Origin: CAYMCO01 sp964388955
Lineage (GTDB): Bacteria > Chloroflexota > Anaerolineae > Anaerolineales > E44-bin32
Direction of reading: 5' to 3'
Assembly (NCBI GenBank): GCA_964388955.1
Contig: CAYMCO010000028.1
Span: 7,296-71,295 of the forward strand
DNA length: 64,000 nt
Of the stretch, positions 52,247 to 60,707 are shown piece by piece. Below the pieces are notes generated by a model. The model was not told the origin of the DNA. It searched no databases and saw only the letters and a program-made list of their open reading frames with translations. The position numbers and the translations under genes were made by a program. How positions within the stretch are numbered: the first letter of the stretch is position 1; every line of letters begins with the position of its first letter.

Positions 52247-53017
52247 CTACGATGCCAAGTGCAAGAGGATTTCCCCATCCGCGAGGGCGATGGTGCGGGA
52301 GGCGCGGTTGGCCAGATCGCGGTCGTGGGTGACCATCAGAACTGTCTTTCCCTCGTCGACCAGCCCTTCTAGGAGCGTCGAGACTCGCTCCGCAGTGGCG
52401 GAATCCAGATTTCCCGTGGGCTCGTCGGCCACGAGGATGGGGGGATCGTTCGCCAGGGCTCGCGCAATCGCGGCCCGCTGCTGCTGGCCTCCTGAGAGGC
52501 GGCTGGGCAGCTCTGCCGCCTGCCCCCCAAGGCCTACCAATTTGAGAAGTCTCTCTGCCCGGTCGCTCCGCTCCGCGTAGGGGTAATGATTGGTGAAGTC
52601 CATCGGCAGGCGCACGTTCTCCAACAGCGTGAGGGTCGGGAGCAGCTGGAAGAACTGGAATACGATGCCCACGTTCTCCCCACGCCAGGTCGCAAGCTTG
52701 CCCTCATCCAACCCGTGCACCGGGGTGCCCGCCACATAAATCTCGCCCTCTGTCGGGCGGTCGATTCCGGTGAGCATGTTGATCAGGGTGGTCTTCCCGC
52801 TCCCCGATCTTCCCACGATGGAGACGAACTCCCCCTGATCGACCCGCAGGTCGATCCCCTTCAGGGCCTCGAAGCGGCCCGCCGGGGTTGTATACGTCTT
52901 GACCACATGCCGCAGGTCGATCAGAGCCCCGTTCGGGCCTGCCCCTGCCCCGCGTTGCCGGTTGTCCTGATCCTCTGCCATAACCCCGCGCCTCGGACCC
53001 CGCTCAGATTCACTCAT
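52247..53017 (-). CDS. ABC transporter ATP-binding protein, LolD/MacB type (B)
   Basis: 256 residues. Walker A GRSGSGKTTLINML, signature LSGGQQQRAAIARAL and Walker B ILVADEPTGNLDS, with FQFFQLLPTLTLLENVRLPM, are typical of LolD/MacB-class ATPases that power FtsX-type permeases for lipoprotein release, peptide or drug export. The first 30 residues are a charged, Gly-rich extension (MSESERGPRRGV...), so Met13 could be the real start; ATG at 53017 overlaps the permease stop by eight bases. It follows the two-domain permease gene, and a second ATPase of the same class (55663) precedes that gene. Confidence 0.93.
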   Translation of the reverse strand: MSESERGPRRGVMAEDQDNRQRGAGAGPNGALIDLRHVVKTYTTPAGRFEALKGIDLRVDQGEFVSIVGRSGSGKTTLINMLTGIDRPTEGEIYVAGTPVHGLDEGKLATWRGENVGIVFQFFQLLPTLTLLENVRLPMDFTNHYPYAERSDRAERLLKLVGLGGQAAELPSRLSGGQQQRAAIARALANDPPILVADEPTGNLDSATAERVSTLLEGLVDEGKTVLMVTHDRDLANRASRTIALADGEILLHLAS

Positions 53018-55415
53018 AGTCCAGTACCTCGCGCACCGTCAGGCGCACGGCATCCCGCGCCGGTGCCAGGCTGGCCAAGCAGCCGATGGCGCCGACCACC
53101 GCCAGCCAGATCAACAGGCCGGGGACGGAGTATTGGAAGTCAAACCGGGTGTCGAAGGTGACATACACGATGGCCTCTGACAGCAGCCGGCTCACCGGCA
53201 CCGACAGCACGGCGCTCAACCCCCAGCTCACCAGCGCGATCACAACCCCTTCCACGATGACCACCTGCCAGACGGACCTATTCGAGGCGCCAATGGCGCG
53301 GAGCACTCCCACCTCGCGAGTGCGTTCCAATACGTTCATACCCATGGTGCCCGTCAAACCAAGCCCGCCGACCAGCGCAAGCATCCCCGCCACGATGAGC
53401 AGCACGATCAGCAGCAGGTTGAAGGCATCCGTCATGCCCTGGAAGGTCGCATGCTGAGTCTGGCCGCTGCTCTCGCTCAAACCGGCATCGCTAAATCGCC
53501 CCTCCAACCCGGCTGCGATATTCTCTTGCTGATCCGGGCTTGCGGGGCCGGGGGTGGCGCGCACACGCACCAGATTCACCTGGTTGTGCTGGCCAGTCAA
53601 TTTGCCCAGTTCCTCGTAGTTGATGTAGGCGCGCGAGGAGGAGATGTGCTTGGATGCGATCCCCACCACTTCGAAGGGCCGTTCGATCCCATTGATTCGA
53701 ATTGTAACGGTCTCCCCGACGGCGATATCCTTCTCATGGACCAGCAGGTCCTGGTTGACGACGATCTGGAGTGTGTCCGAGTCGCTCAGCCAACGCCCGG
53801 CGATCAGCAGGGGCTCGATGGTCTGCGTATCGCGCGGCAGCCCGACAACCTCCAGATGGTCACCCTCCGTCCCATCTGGCCGGATGACCACCCCTTCCGT
53901 CCGCAGCCAACCCTCCGCCACGTCCACGCCGCCGACGCGCAGCGCCTCGCGCTCGACGGTGTACTTGTTGCGCCCACCTGGGATGCTCAGCGAAGCGTCG
54001 TATACCATGTAACGGTTAAACTCGCCGATCACTTCAATCAAAGAGGCGTGAGTGCTGAAGACGGCCACGAAAACGGCGCCCGCCAATGTTAGCGTCACGA
54101 GGGTGAAGGCCAGCCGGCTCTTGTTGCGAAAGGTGTTCCGCAGTGACAGCAGAACCGGCGGGTAGAAGTTGCGAATGCGATCGAGCAGCCGCTCGATCAA
54201 GCCCGGTTCGCCCGTGGCTTGGGAGCCGGATTGGTAGATGGCGTCGAATACCGAGATGCTGGTCCCCGATAGAATAGGATAGAGTGCGACGCCAGCCGGC
54301 ATCAGGAGTGCCAGCCCGCTTTGCAGCAGGAATATGCCCGGCGAGATGTCCAGCCTAGAGAAGTCGCCGTTGAAGAAATCCAGCGCAAGGTGGGTCAGCC
54401 CCATCGACCCCAATAGGCCCAACGGCACAGCGATTGCCAAGCCTAAGAGGCTGAACGCCAACACGTTCACCATATAGATGGCGGCGAGCTGTCCGCGCGA
54501 AGCGCCGACGGACCGCATGATTCCGATCTGCTTGACCTGTTGAGCGATCATTGCGGAGATGGTGTTGACGATCAGCCCGGCGCTCAGAAAGATGGCCATC
54601 AAGCTGATGACTTGCAGCACCAGGAAGACCCCATTCATCTGTTTCTGTGCCCAGAACTCGCCCGGATCCGCGTCCATACCTGGGATTTGAATATCTCCCA
54701 CAGTGAAACCGGCGGGCTGAATCACCCGGTCACGTGCGTCGGCGGCCACCTCTAGCACGTGCTCCCGGTCGCCCCTGTTCTCGGAGACCAGCAGGTTGAG
54801 TTGGTTGTAGTAGGTCGCTTCGCCGATCCAGGCGACTGTGGACATGGACACATAGCCGCTGGCGCGATGCAGCAAACTGTACGGCAGAGAATATCGATCG
54901 TAGATCACCCGAGCGACGGTAAGCGTCCGCGGCCTACCCTCCGGAAGCTGCACGGTTAGGGTGTCGCCCTCGGAGACGCCCAGGCCAGCGGCCGATTGTC
55001 GCTCCAAATAGATCTCCCGAGGCCCCGGCTCGCCCACCCGCGCCTCCAACGGGAGCTGGTTGACGCGCGCGCCATCGAAGTCCGCAAGCGTGATGAGGTC
55101 AAGATCCTCCTCTCCCCCATCCGGGAGGTTTGCCAGCGCGGGGACCACCCTGCGTGCATCTGCGTACTGCACCGAGCGCATGGCCTCCACAGCAGGGGCG
55201 AGGTCATCCTGGAACGGAGAAACATAGATGATCACACTGGCGGGATTTCCCGAGCGGTAGGCGTCGAATATATCGCGGCGAATCATCCGTGCCGCGTTCA
55301 TTGTGGCACCGACCACGGCAATCCCCGTGGCGATAGAGAGCACGACCAGCAGCGAACGAAGTTTGTTGTCCCAACTATCCCGCAGGACTTTGCTCCAGCG
55401 CGGGCTCAGGCGCAT
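53010..55415 (-). CDS. FtsX-family ABC permease, two FtsX domains (LolC/MacB-like)
   Basis: 801 residues. An N-terminal helix (KLRSLLVVLSIATGIAVVGATM) is followed by a large extracytoplasmic region, then an FtsX block: AMIAQQVKQIGIMRSVGASRGQLAAIYMVN. A central re-entry (LRNTFRNKSRLAFTLVTLTLAGAVFVAVF), a second periplasmic domain and a final FtsX block GMNVLERTREVGVLRAIGASNRSVWQVVIVEGVVIALVSW follow. This duplicated MacB-like layout with about ten helices is seen in transporters that move lipids, lipoproteins or peptides. It is flanked by two LolD-type ATPases, either of which may drive it. Confidence 0.93.
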   Translation of the reverse strand: MRLSPRWSKVLRDSWDNKLRSLLVVLSIATGIAVVGATMNAARMIRRDIFDAYRSGNPASVIIYVSPFQDDLAPAVEAMRSVQYADARRVVPALANLPDGGEEDLDLITLADFDGARVNQLPLEARVGEPGPREIYLERQSAAGLGVSEGDTLTVQLPEGRPRTLTVARVIYDRYSLPYSLLHRASGYVSMSTVAWIGEATYYNQLNLLVSENRGDREHVLEVAADARDRVIQPAGFTVGDIQIPGMDADPGEFWAQKQMNGVFLVLQVISLMAIFLSAGLIVNTISAMIAQQVKQIGIMRSVGASRGQLAAIYMVNVLAFSLLGLAIAVPLGLLGSMGLTHLALDFFNGDFSRLDISPGIFLLQSGLALLMPAGVALYPILSGTSISVFDAIYQSGSQATGEPGLIERLLDRIRNFYPPVLLSLRNTFRNKSRLAFTLVTLTLAGAVFVAVFSTHASLIEVIGEFNRYMVYDASLSIPGGRNKYTVEREALRVGGVDVAEGWLRTEGVVIRPDGTEGDHLEVVGLPRDTQTIEPLLIAGRWLSDSDTLQIVVNQDLLVHEKDIAVGETVTIRINGIERPFEVVGIASKHISSSRAYINYEELGKLTGQHNQVNLVRVRATPGPASPDQQENIAAGLEGRFSDAGLSESSGQTQHATFQGMTDAFNLLLIVLLIVAGMLALVGGLGLTGTMGMNVLERTREVGVLRAIGASNRSVWQVVIVEGVVIALVSWGLSAVLSVPVSRLLSEAIVYVTFDTRFDFQYSVPGLLIWLAVVGAIGCLASLAPARDAVRLTVREVLDYE

Positions 55416-55662
55416 GGGGCCCTCCTGACGGCGCTTTCCGGCCTGCCGGAGGCAGGGGATTGCATGCCGAGCGCATGCCCGAGGCCTTCCTCGAATGCGA
55501 GGGCGGATGACTTAACCGGCATTGGGAACCCATCCTCAATCAATCGACAAATCCTTCCGAAAAACCCCTCTTCAGCAGCCGTCGGGCGGAACATCCCCCG
55601 CCCACAATAGGCCCGATGGCATCATAGTTGGTGCGCTGCCACCTTCCGCGCCGGCCCACGTT

Positions 55663-56382
55663 TCAAAGGGCGGTGGGGGCTTCTGCGCGGCCATAGGCAC
55701 TGGGGACGATTCGCCCGTCGGCGATCCCAACCACGCGAGAGGCGCGCGCCGCGATCTCCTCGTCGTGGGTCACAACGATGAGGGTCTTGCCCTCTGCAAC
55801 CAGCCCCTCAAAGAGGTCCAGTATCTCCTCCGAAGTGGTCGAATCCAGGTTTCCGGTGGGCTCGTCGGCGACGATCAACAACGGGTCGTTGGCCAGCGCA
55901 CGCGCAATGGCCACCCGTTGCTGCTGGCCGCCCGAGATCTCGGCCGGGCGCTTGTGCGCGTGGGCTCTCAGCCCGACTTGCTCCAGCAATTGCAGCGCCC
56001 TTTCTTCGGCCTGGTCGGGCGGATGGGTTCTGCAGAAATCCATGGGCATGGAGACGTTCTGGATCAAGCTGAGGGAGGGGATAAGCTGGAAGAACTGAAA
56101 GACGATCCCCAAGTTGAGGCCGCGCCATCGATCCAATGCTCGAGCTTCCATGCCATGGATTTTGGCCCCATCGATAACCAGTTCCCCGCTGGAAGGCCGG
56201 TCAATGCCTGCAATGATATTGGCCAGGGTGGTCTTCCCTGCGCCGGATTTGCCGACAACGGCGATGAACTCACCTCGCCCTCCAACAAAGTCAACGCCTT
56301 TCAGGGCCCGAACGTCGCCGGCGGGGGTATGGTAGCTCTTCTTGACTTGTCTCAATTGGATCAAGGGGTCTAGAGGTGACAT
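55663..56382 (-). CDS. ABC transporter ATP-binding protein, LolD/MacB type (A)
   Basis: About 239 residues. Walker A GKSGAGKTTLANII, signature ISGGQQQRVAIARAL, Walker B LLIVADEPTGNLDSTTSEE and H-loop VVTHDEEIAARASRVV. It is a close paralogue of the ATPase at 52247 (both have WRGxNxGIVFQFFQLxPxLxLxxNVxxPMDF). It is first in the minus-strand run, 247 bases upstream of the permease gene. ATG at 56382 is favoured over GTG at 56412. The divergent TetR gene and shared promoter region suggest that this export system is under TetR control. Confidence 0.93.
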   Translation of the reverse strand: MSPLDPLIQLRQVKKSYHTPAGDVRALKGVDFVGGRGEFIAVVGKSGAGKTTLANIIAGIDRPSSGELVIDGAKIHGMEARALDRWRGLNLGIVFQFFQLIPSLSLIQNVSMPMDFCRTHPPDQAEERALQLLEQVGLRAHAHKRPAEISGGQQQRVAIARALANDPLLIVADEPTGNLDSTTSEEILDLFEGLVAEGKTLIVVTHDEEIAARASRVVGIADGRIVPSAYGRAEAPTAL

Positions 56383-56438
56383 CTGTGCTGGCGGTCTCTC
56401 CCAAGGACTCACGGGCTACAAAAAAAGATCTCAACAGC

Positions 56439-56506
56439 CTGTTGATTTATCGACAGGGCGTTGATATCATGCATTCTACCTTACGGCATCCGTTTGTCAA
56501 TGACAA
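56439..56506. promoter_or_regulatory. bidirectional promoter region with two palindromic operators
   Basis: Toward the ABC operon (minus): -35 TTGACA (56495-56500) and -10 TAGAAT (56473-56478), 16-base spacing. Toward tetR (plus): TTGATT (56442-56447) and TATCAT (56465-56470), 17-base spacing. CTGTTGATTTATCGACAG (56439-56456, 14 of 18 positions palindromic) covers the plus -35, and the perfect TTGTCA-a-TGACAA (56494-56506) covers the minus -35. Each site is placed to block one promoter, consistent with repression by the adjacent TetR protein. Confidence 0.6.
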
Positions 56507-56550
56507 TACCCTTGCAGTTGTGCCGGAGTGTCGCTTATGCGACGGGGAGG

Positions 56551-57165
56551 ATGATTTTGTTGAAGAAAGAGGCGAAATTGGACCCGCGCGTGCGGCGGAC
56601 GCGCATGCGTTTGAGGGAAGCCTTGATCGGCCTGATCGCTGAGAAAGGGTTTGACGCTACCACGGTTCAGGACATCACCGATAGGGCGATGCTGAACCGG
56701 GCGACCTTCTACCTGCACTATGCCGACAAGCAGGATTTGCTGCAGCGAACTCTGCAGGCAGCCCTGGATGATCTGGCGGACGAAACCATCTTCTCGGCCG
56801 CGCCGGGTGAAGATCCGGATGAGCATCCGGCACTCGGGCCCATTACACGTATGCTGGAACATGTGGCCGCCAGGGCCGAATTCTACCGGGTGCTGTTGGG
56901 GGAGGGGGGTGTACTGCTGTGTACATCCCAACTGCGCGATCACCTGGTGGAGCTGGCGCGAAAGTGGATGGTGGCCCTGGATGCGGAGGCGGATAAGAGC
57001 TTGGTGCCGATGGAAATCGTGGTCAACTTCCTGGGTTCGGCCTACCTGGGCACGATCACATGGTGGTTAGAGAATGATATGCCCTATGAGCCGGACTACC
57101 TGGCACGCCGGCTCATGCAGCTGACAGAACCGGGTGTGGCATCCTCTCTGAGTTCTCAAGGCTGA
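56551..57165 (+). CDS. TetR/AcrR family transcriptional regulator
   Basis: About 204 residues. The helix-turn-helix is LIAEKGFDATTVQDITDRAMLNRATFYLHYADKQDLLQ, a clear TetR_N domain (TvqdI...A.lnr.TFYlHy.dK..L). The C-terminal part (ITRMLEHVAARAEFYRVLL, and FLGSAYLGTITWWLENDM) matches the TetR_C ligand domain of the DhaS/AcrR-like group. GGGGAGG abuts the ATG at 56551, so TTG at 56557 or 56560 may be the real start. It diverges from an ABC exporter operon with operators between. Likely represses that exporter and itself. Confidence 0.92.
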   Translation: MILLKKEAKLDPRVRRTRMRLREALIGLIAEKGFDATTVQDITDRAMLNRATFYLHYADKQDLLQRTLQAALDDLADETIFSAAPGEDPDEHPALGPITRMLEHVAARAEFYRVLLGEGGVLLCTSQLRDHLVELARKWMVALDAEADKSLVPMEIVVNFLGSAYLGTITWWLENDMPYEPDYLARRLMQLTEPGVASSLSSQG

Positions 57166-57180
57166 GCGAGGCCGCAGATC

Positions 57181-59064
57181 TCAACTCTCTTGAGACTGCA
57201 GAAGCTTATATAGCGTTCGCCGCGCAAGGATGTCGCTGCTGATCACACCCAGCACCTCCCCCTCACGGACGACGGGCATGGCGGATATCTCGTAATGCTC
57301 GAGCTTGCGCACCACGTCGAGGATGTTGTCGTCGGGGGCAGCGGAGATAACCTGCCGGGTCATGATCTCCGAGAGGGGCGCCTCGTCGGAGCACCGATCT
57401 GCGGAAGCGCGGGTGATGTCCCATTCGGTCACCACCCCGACGAGTTCATCATTTGGCGAGATCACGGCGAGCATTTCGCTGTTCTGCTCCACGAGCAGGC
57501 GGGCAGCGTCGCAAACTGCGCGATCCTCGCGGCTTGTGGGCAGAGGTTCCATGATGTCAGCGACTTGCCTGAAGCGCTCGCTGGAGGCGATACGGCGCAC
57601 ACTGATATGTTCGGCGGCCTCGCAAGGCAGCAGATCTGGGTCGCCTGCCAGCAGATCCAACAGTTCGTCCATATTGCGCCGGATCACCTCATCCCGCGCC
57701 TGCTCACCCGCCCGCCGGCGCTTCTCCGCCAGGGCCCGAAACTCGGATTGCCGCTCCTGCAGCCAGGATTCCACTTGCTCTTTGTCCCCGAGCATGCCAT
57801 CGGGGAGACGGAGCGACTCAGGTGTCTTGATCAGATGCTCCTGAGCGGCGTAGATCACACCCCCGGAGTTGACCAGGTAGTCGGTAGCGATCAGCGTGCC
57901 GGATTGCCAGTACACGGATCGTTCCATGCGCGCCCGGGCAGCCTTGCGGGCTGGATCGGGGGAATAGGTGTTCGCGCCCTCCACGATCATGCGCCACCTG
58001 CCCATACGATCTACGGTCATCGAGGGGCTCGAGTTTTCATCCGTATCCAGGTAATTGGCGACCGGCGCTGCGGGTACAAGACAGAAAGCGGATTCGCGCA
58101 GCAGATCATCCGGGGCGGTCGAATACTTCGTCCCGGCGTTCGGAGGCCGGGAATTGCACAGGTATTGGCGGAAGAAGGGGTAGGTTACCGCCCCTTGGTC
58201 GTCTCGAACCTCGAGCAGCAACTCAACAGGCAGTCCTTCCGGATTGTAGAGGTATCCGCTGCAATCGCTGACGCCCACCACACGCGGGCCCCCAGACTTG
58301 CTCGAGCCGACCAGCATGCGCGCCACATGGCTCCCCACTGCGCCGAAACCCTGAATCAGCAACGTCAGCTCGTCCCGCGGAGGGACCTGAAGATCGGCGA
58401 ATTGGGAGAGTGCGCGAAGCGCCCCCATGTTCTTGATCAGGCGGTCGATGGCGATCACCACCCCGCCGGCTGCCGCTCCCAGTTCGTCTATCCGGTTGCC
58501 GCCCATATCCACCGGCTTCGAAAGCGCGCAATCGAGGCCGTTGGTGATGGCGATGGTCTTCATATCTGCGTCGTCGGTGCCCACGTCCGGGCCAGGGAGA
58601 TAGATGCTCCGGTAGCGATACAGGAGGCGTGCAAATCCCTGGACCACAGCGGTGTGCTCGCCCGAGAGGAGGCCCCTGTGGGCGACAATCCCGGATTTTC
58701 CGCCGCCATATGGCAGGTCCGCAGCTGCATTCTTCAACGTCATGCCGCGCGCCAGATTGTAGATGACGCTGGGTGTGACACCTGGGAGCATGCGGATGCC
58801 TCCCATGGAAGGCCGGCCCATGGCGAGATTGTCGACCACCAGGTAGCCGCCGATTTCGAGTGAGCTTTCCGCATCCCACATGCAGACCACGAGATGGGGG
58901 CCCAGGCGGTCGGGTTCGATCCCCAGCCGGTGGAGGCGATCAACATCCACCGCGCCAAATTCCATGAACGCCAATGGGCCTTCTCGACGCAGGCGATTCT
59001 GCCAGGTGCTTTCCGGCAGGGCCTGGCGGAGGAATTCTTTCATCGTGCTTGGTATCACGGGCAT
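57181..59064 (-). CDS. Glu/Leu/Phe/Val dehydrogenase fused to a CBS-domain pair
   Basis: 627 residues. Residues 25-460 form an amino-acid dehydrogenase: GRPSMGGIRMLPGVTPSVIYNLARGMTLKNA (Lys111), LPYGGGKSGIV (catalytic Lys123), PGPDVGTDDADMK, and the NAD fold LLIQGFGAVGSHVARML; VEGANTYSPDPARKA and TDYLVNSGGVIYAAQEH complete the GDH pattern. After a helical linker, residues 505-625 carry two CBS motifs (LVEQNSEMLAVISPNDELVGVVTEWDITRA; LEHYEISAMPVVREGEVLGVISSDIL), which usually bind adenylates. Energy-state control of glutamate or related amino-acid oxidation is an inference. AAGGAGG abuts ATG 59064; GTG at 59058 has better spacing. Confidence 0.92.
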   Translation of the reverse strand: MPVIPSTMKEFLRQALPESTWQNRLRREGPLAFMEFGAVDVDRLHRLGIEPDRLGPHLVVCMWDAESSLEIGGYLVVDNLAMGRPSMGGIRMLPGVTPSVIYNLARGMTLKNAAADLPYGGGKSGIVAHRGLLSGEHTAVVQGFARLLYRYRSIYLPGPDVGTDDADMKTIAITNGLDCALSKPVDMGGNRIDELGAAAGGVVIAIDRLIKNMGALRALSQFADLQVPPRDELTLLIQGFGAVGSHVARMLVGSSKSGGPRVVGVSDCSGYLYNPEGLPVELLLEVRDDQGAVTYPFFRQYLCNSRPPNAGTKYSTAPDDLLRESAFCLVPAAPVANYLDTDENSSPSMTVDRMGRWRMIVEGANTYSPDPARKAARARMERSVYWQSGTLIATDYLVNSGGVIYAAQEHLIKTPESLRLPDGMLGDKEQVESWLQERQSEFRALAEKRRRAGEQARDEVIRRNMDELLDLLAGDPDLLPCEAAEHISVRRIASSERFRQVADIMEPLPTSREDRAVCDAARLLVEQNSEMLAVISPNDELVGVVTEWDITRASADRCSDEAPLSEIMTRQVISAAPDDNILDVVRKLEHYEISAMPVVREGEVLGVISSDILARRTLYKLLQSQES

Positions 59065-59762
59065 CCTCCTTGACCGGCGGAGGCCGGACTCTGGGGGCGG
59101 CCAAGGCGCCTCCCAGCGTGATCAGCCGCGATGATAGCGCCACAACTATATCGTCGGCTGGCTCACAGGTCAAAACGCCGCCGAGGGGGGTGCATCCGAG
59201 ATTTTGTGGCCCGCCGGCCCCTTGGCGCCTTCCCGCCACGGCCCGGTCCTCACTTCGACCCTCATCGCAAGATCGCGGCGGGGCGCCCCCAGCAAGCTCA
59301 GGGCGGGCTCCGCTCCTGCTTATGCAGGCGCCAGGATGGCAGTCTTTGCGTCGAAGCGGCGCTCGTCACTCGACATCCGCCTGCCAAGACTGGTGGGCAG
59401 CTTTCTTTCAGAAAGAAATGCGCCTGCGCTGCGAAGATGCTCGCGATGACACGTCGGAGCCCCGGAGGTCGGCCGCGCGCACACGCCCCCCGCAGTCCGC
59501 AAGGTCTTCGCAAGAAGACGAACTTACCGCAACAGCTTCTAAAGAACTATGTGAGATATTTAATGTAAATGGTCGATGAGTGTGTAGGTTGGATTCCCAC
59601 AATTCAAACCCAACTCAATGCCGCACCCACCGGGCAATGTTCGCCCGCGTATTGGCGCTTTCCGGGCGCTGGTGTGGCGTCGGAAGTCTGCAGGCCTCGC
59701 AAAGGCGCGTGGGGAACGAGGTATTGGCACTTGGATTGCCAGGGAAGGATGGAGTGAACAGA
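59065..59762. repeat. intergenic region containing diverged palindromic repeats
   Basis: 698 bases between the dehydrogenase and CarD genes, no recognisable gene. At about 59290-59311 agcaagctcagggcgggctccg matches the core block of the repeat at 52103-52226 with one or two changes, and atggcagtctttgcg at 59336-59350 resembles the arm of that element, so a degenerate copy probably spans about 59260-59460. A perfect hairpin TTTCTTT-cag-AAAGAAA lies at 59402-59418. Confidence 0.45.
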
Positions 59763-60329
59763 ATGGGCGCGAGCGAGTCGGAGAACGGACTCACGAAGGG
59801 TGACTGGCTGTATCATCCCTATCACGGGGTCGGACAGATTGTGAAGGTTGAGAAGAAGGAACTGGCCGGACAAGAGCGCAAATACTACCGGGTCGAGACA
59901 GGGGACAGCACGTTCTGGATTCCCGTGAGTAACGCCGAGGAGAGCAGAGTCCGTCCGGTGGTTTCACGATCCAGATTTCGGAAAGCGTTGAAGCTGCTGG
60001 GAATGGCGCCTGAGGAGATGGCGTCCAACTACCGCACTCGGAAAAGCCGCATCGAGACCGTGAGATCCGAGGGATCGTTGAAAGAGATTGTGCGCATGGT
60101 GCGGGATCTGGCGGGGAAGCGTCGGGAAAGCTCATTGAATACGACTGAGCAGCAGGCATACCGGAGTTTCAAGCAGAGTCTAATCGATGAATGGGCTGTG
60201 GTGGAAGGGCTGACTCGCGACCAGGCCAAGTCAGAACTGCGCAAGATGCTTCGCAGGAGCCGGAAAGAGGCCAATGAGGAGGCCTCCACGATGGGGCCGC
60301 TCGGGGAGGTGCACGCCGAAAGGAGCTGA
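59763..60329 (+). CDS. CarD/CdnL-like transcription factor
   Basis: 188 residues. The N-terminal RNA-polymerase-interacting domain reads GDWLYHPYHGVGQIVKVEKKEL, then YYRVETGDSTFWIPVSNAEESRVRPVV, the CarD_TRCF pattern (Gd.vvyp.hGvg.i..ie...... yy.l......v.vPv....r.Rpv). A basic helical C-terminal half (SLKEIVRMVRDLAGKRRES, then SELRKMLRRSRKEA) suits DNA binding near the -10 element. CarD proteins stabilise open promoter complexes. GGAG eight bases upstream supports ATG; GTG at 59754 is an alternative. Two hairpins follow the gene. Confidence 0.92.
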   Translation: MGASESENGLTKGDWLYHPYHGVGQIVKVEKKELAGQERKYYRVETGDSTFWIPVSNAEESRVRPVVSRSRFRKALKLLGMAPEEMASNYRTRKSRIETVRSEGSLKEIVRMVRDLAGKRRESSLNTTEQQAYRSFKQSLIDEWAVVEGLTRDQAKSELRKMLRRSRKEANEEASTMGPLGEVHAERS

Positions 60330-60342
60330 GCCAGCGCGACCG

Positions 60343-60362
60343 CCCTCAGGCGATTCTGAGGG
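60343..60362 (+). terminator. first hairpin after carD
   Basis: Perfect stem CCCTCAG/CTGAGGG with a 6-base loop, 13 bases after the stop codon. No T-run follows, so it may act with the second hairpin. Confidence 0.5.
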
Positions 60363-60399
60363 ACCCAAGCGAAATTCGTTGGAGAGCAAAGCGCGAAGG

Positions 60400-60424
60400 G
60401 AGCGGCTCGGGAGGTGAGCCGCTC
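60400..60424 (+). terminator. second hairpin after carD
   Basis: Perfect 9-base stem GAGCGGCTC/GAGCCGCTC with loop gggaggt, followed by gtcatattt. This is the strongest stem-loop in the vicinity and probably ends the carD transcript. Confidence 0.65.
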
Positions 60425-60658
60425 GTCATATTTGGGCCGGAGAGATTGAGTGTGGGTGTGGGACAAGATTCCTCCCAAAGAGGCTGTTGCTGGCACTGCG
60501 GCCGCCGCATCCCGGGATTTGGATATGGGTGGGGCAGGCAAGCACATCCCAGATTGGGCCTATCCGGAGGGCAAACCTTCCCGGATATGTGGCTCGAACA
60601 AGCAATACCGCGGATTCAGCGGATGCACTCCGACCCGGTCAGCCACTACACAATTTTA

Positions 60659-60677
60659 TATACGGCGTATAATATAC
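60659..60677 (+). promoter_or_regulatory. TetR-type operator over a -10 element
   Basis: TATACggcGTATA (60659-60671) is a perfect 13-base palindrome that overlaps a second one, GTATAaTATAC (60667-60677). The consensus -10 TATAAT (60668-60673) lies inside both. The matching -35 is poor (actaca, 60645-60650). The TetR-family gene starts 30 bases downstream, so autorepression is likely. Confidence 0.6.
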
Positions 60678-60707
60678 ACCTCCGATACCCGAGACCAGGA
60701 GCCATGC

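Noticed and set aside
57295..58863. 522-codon plus-strand frame antisense to the dehydrogenase-CBS gene
   Set aside because: The opposite strand has complete catalytic and CBS motifs; this frame is a composition artefact rich in His, Arg and Gly.
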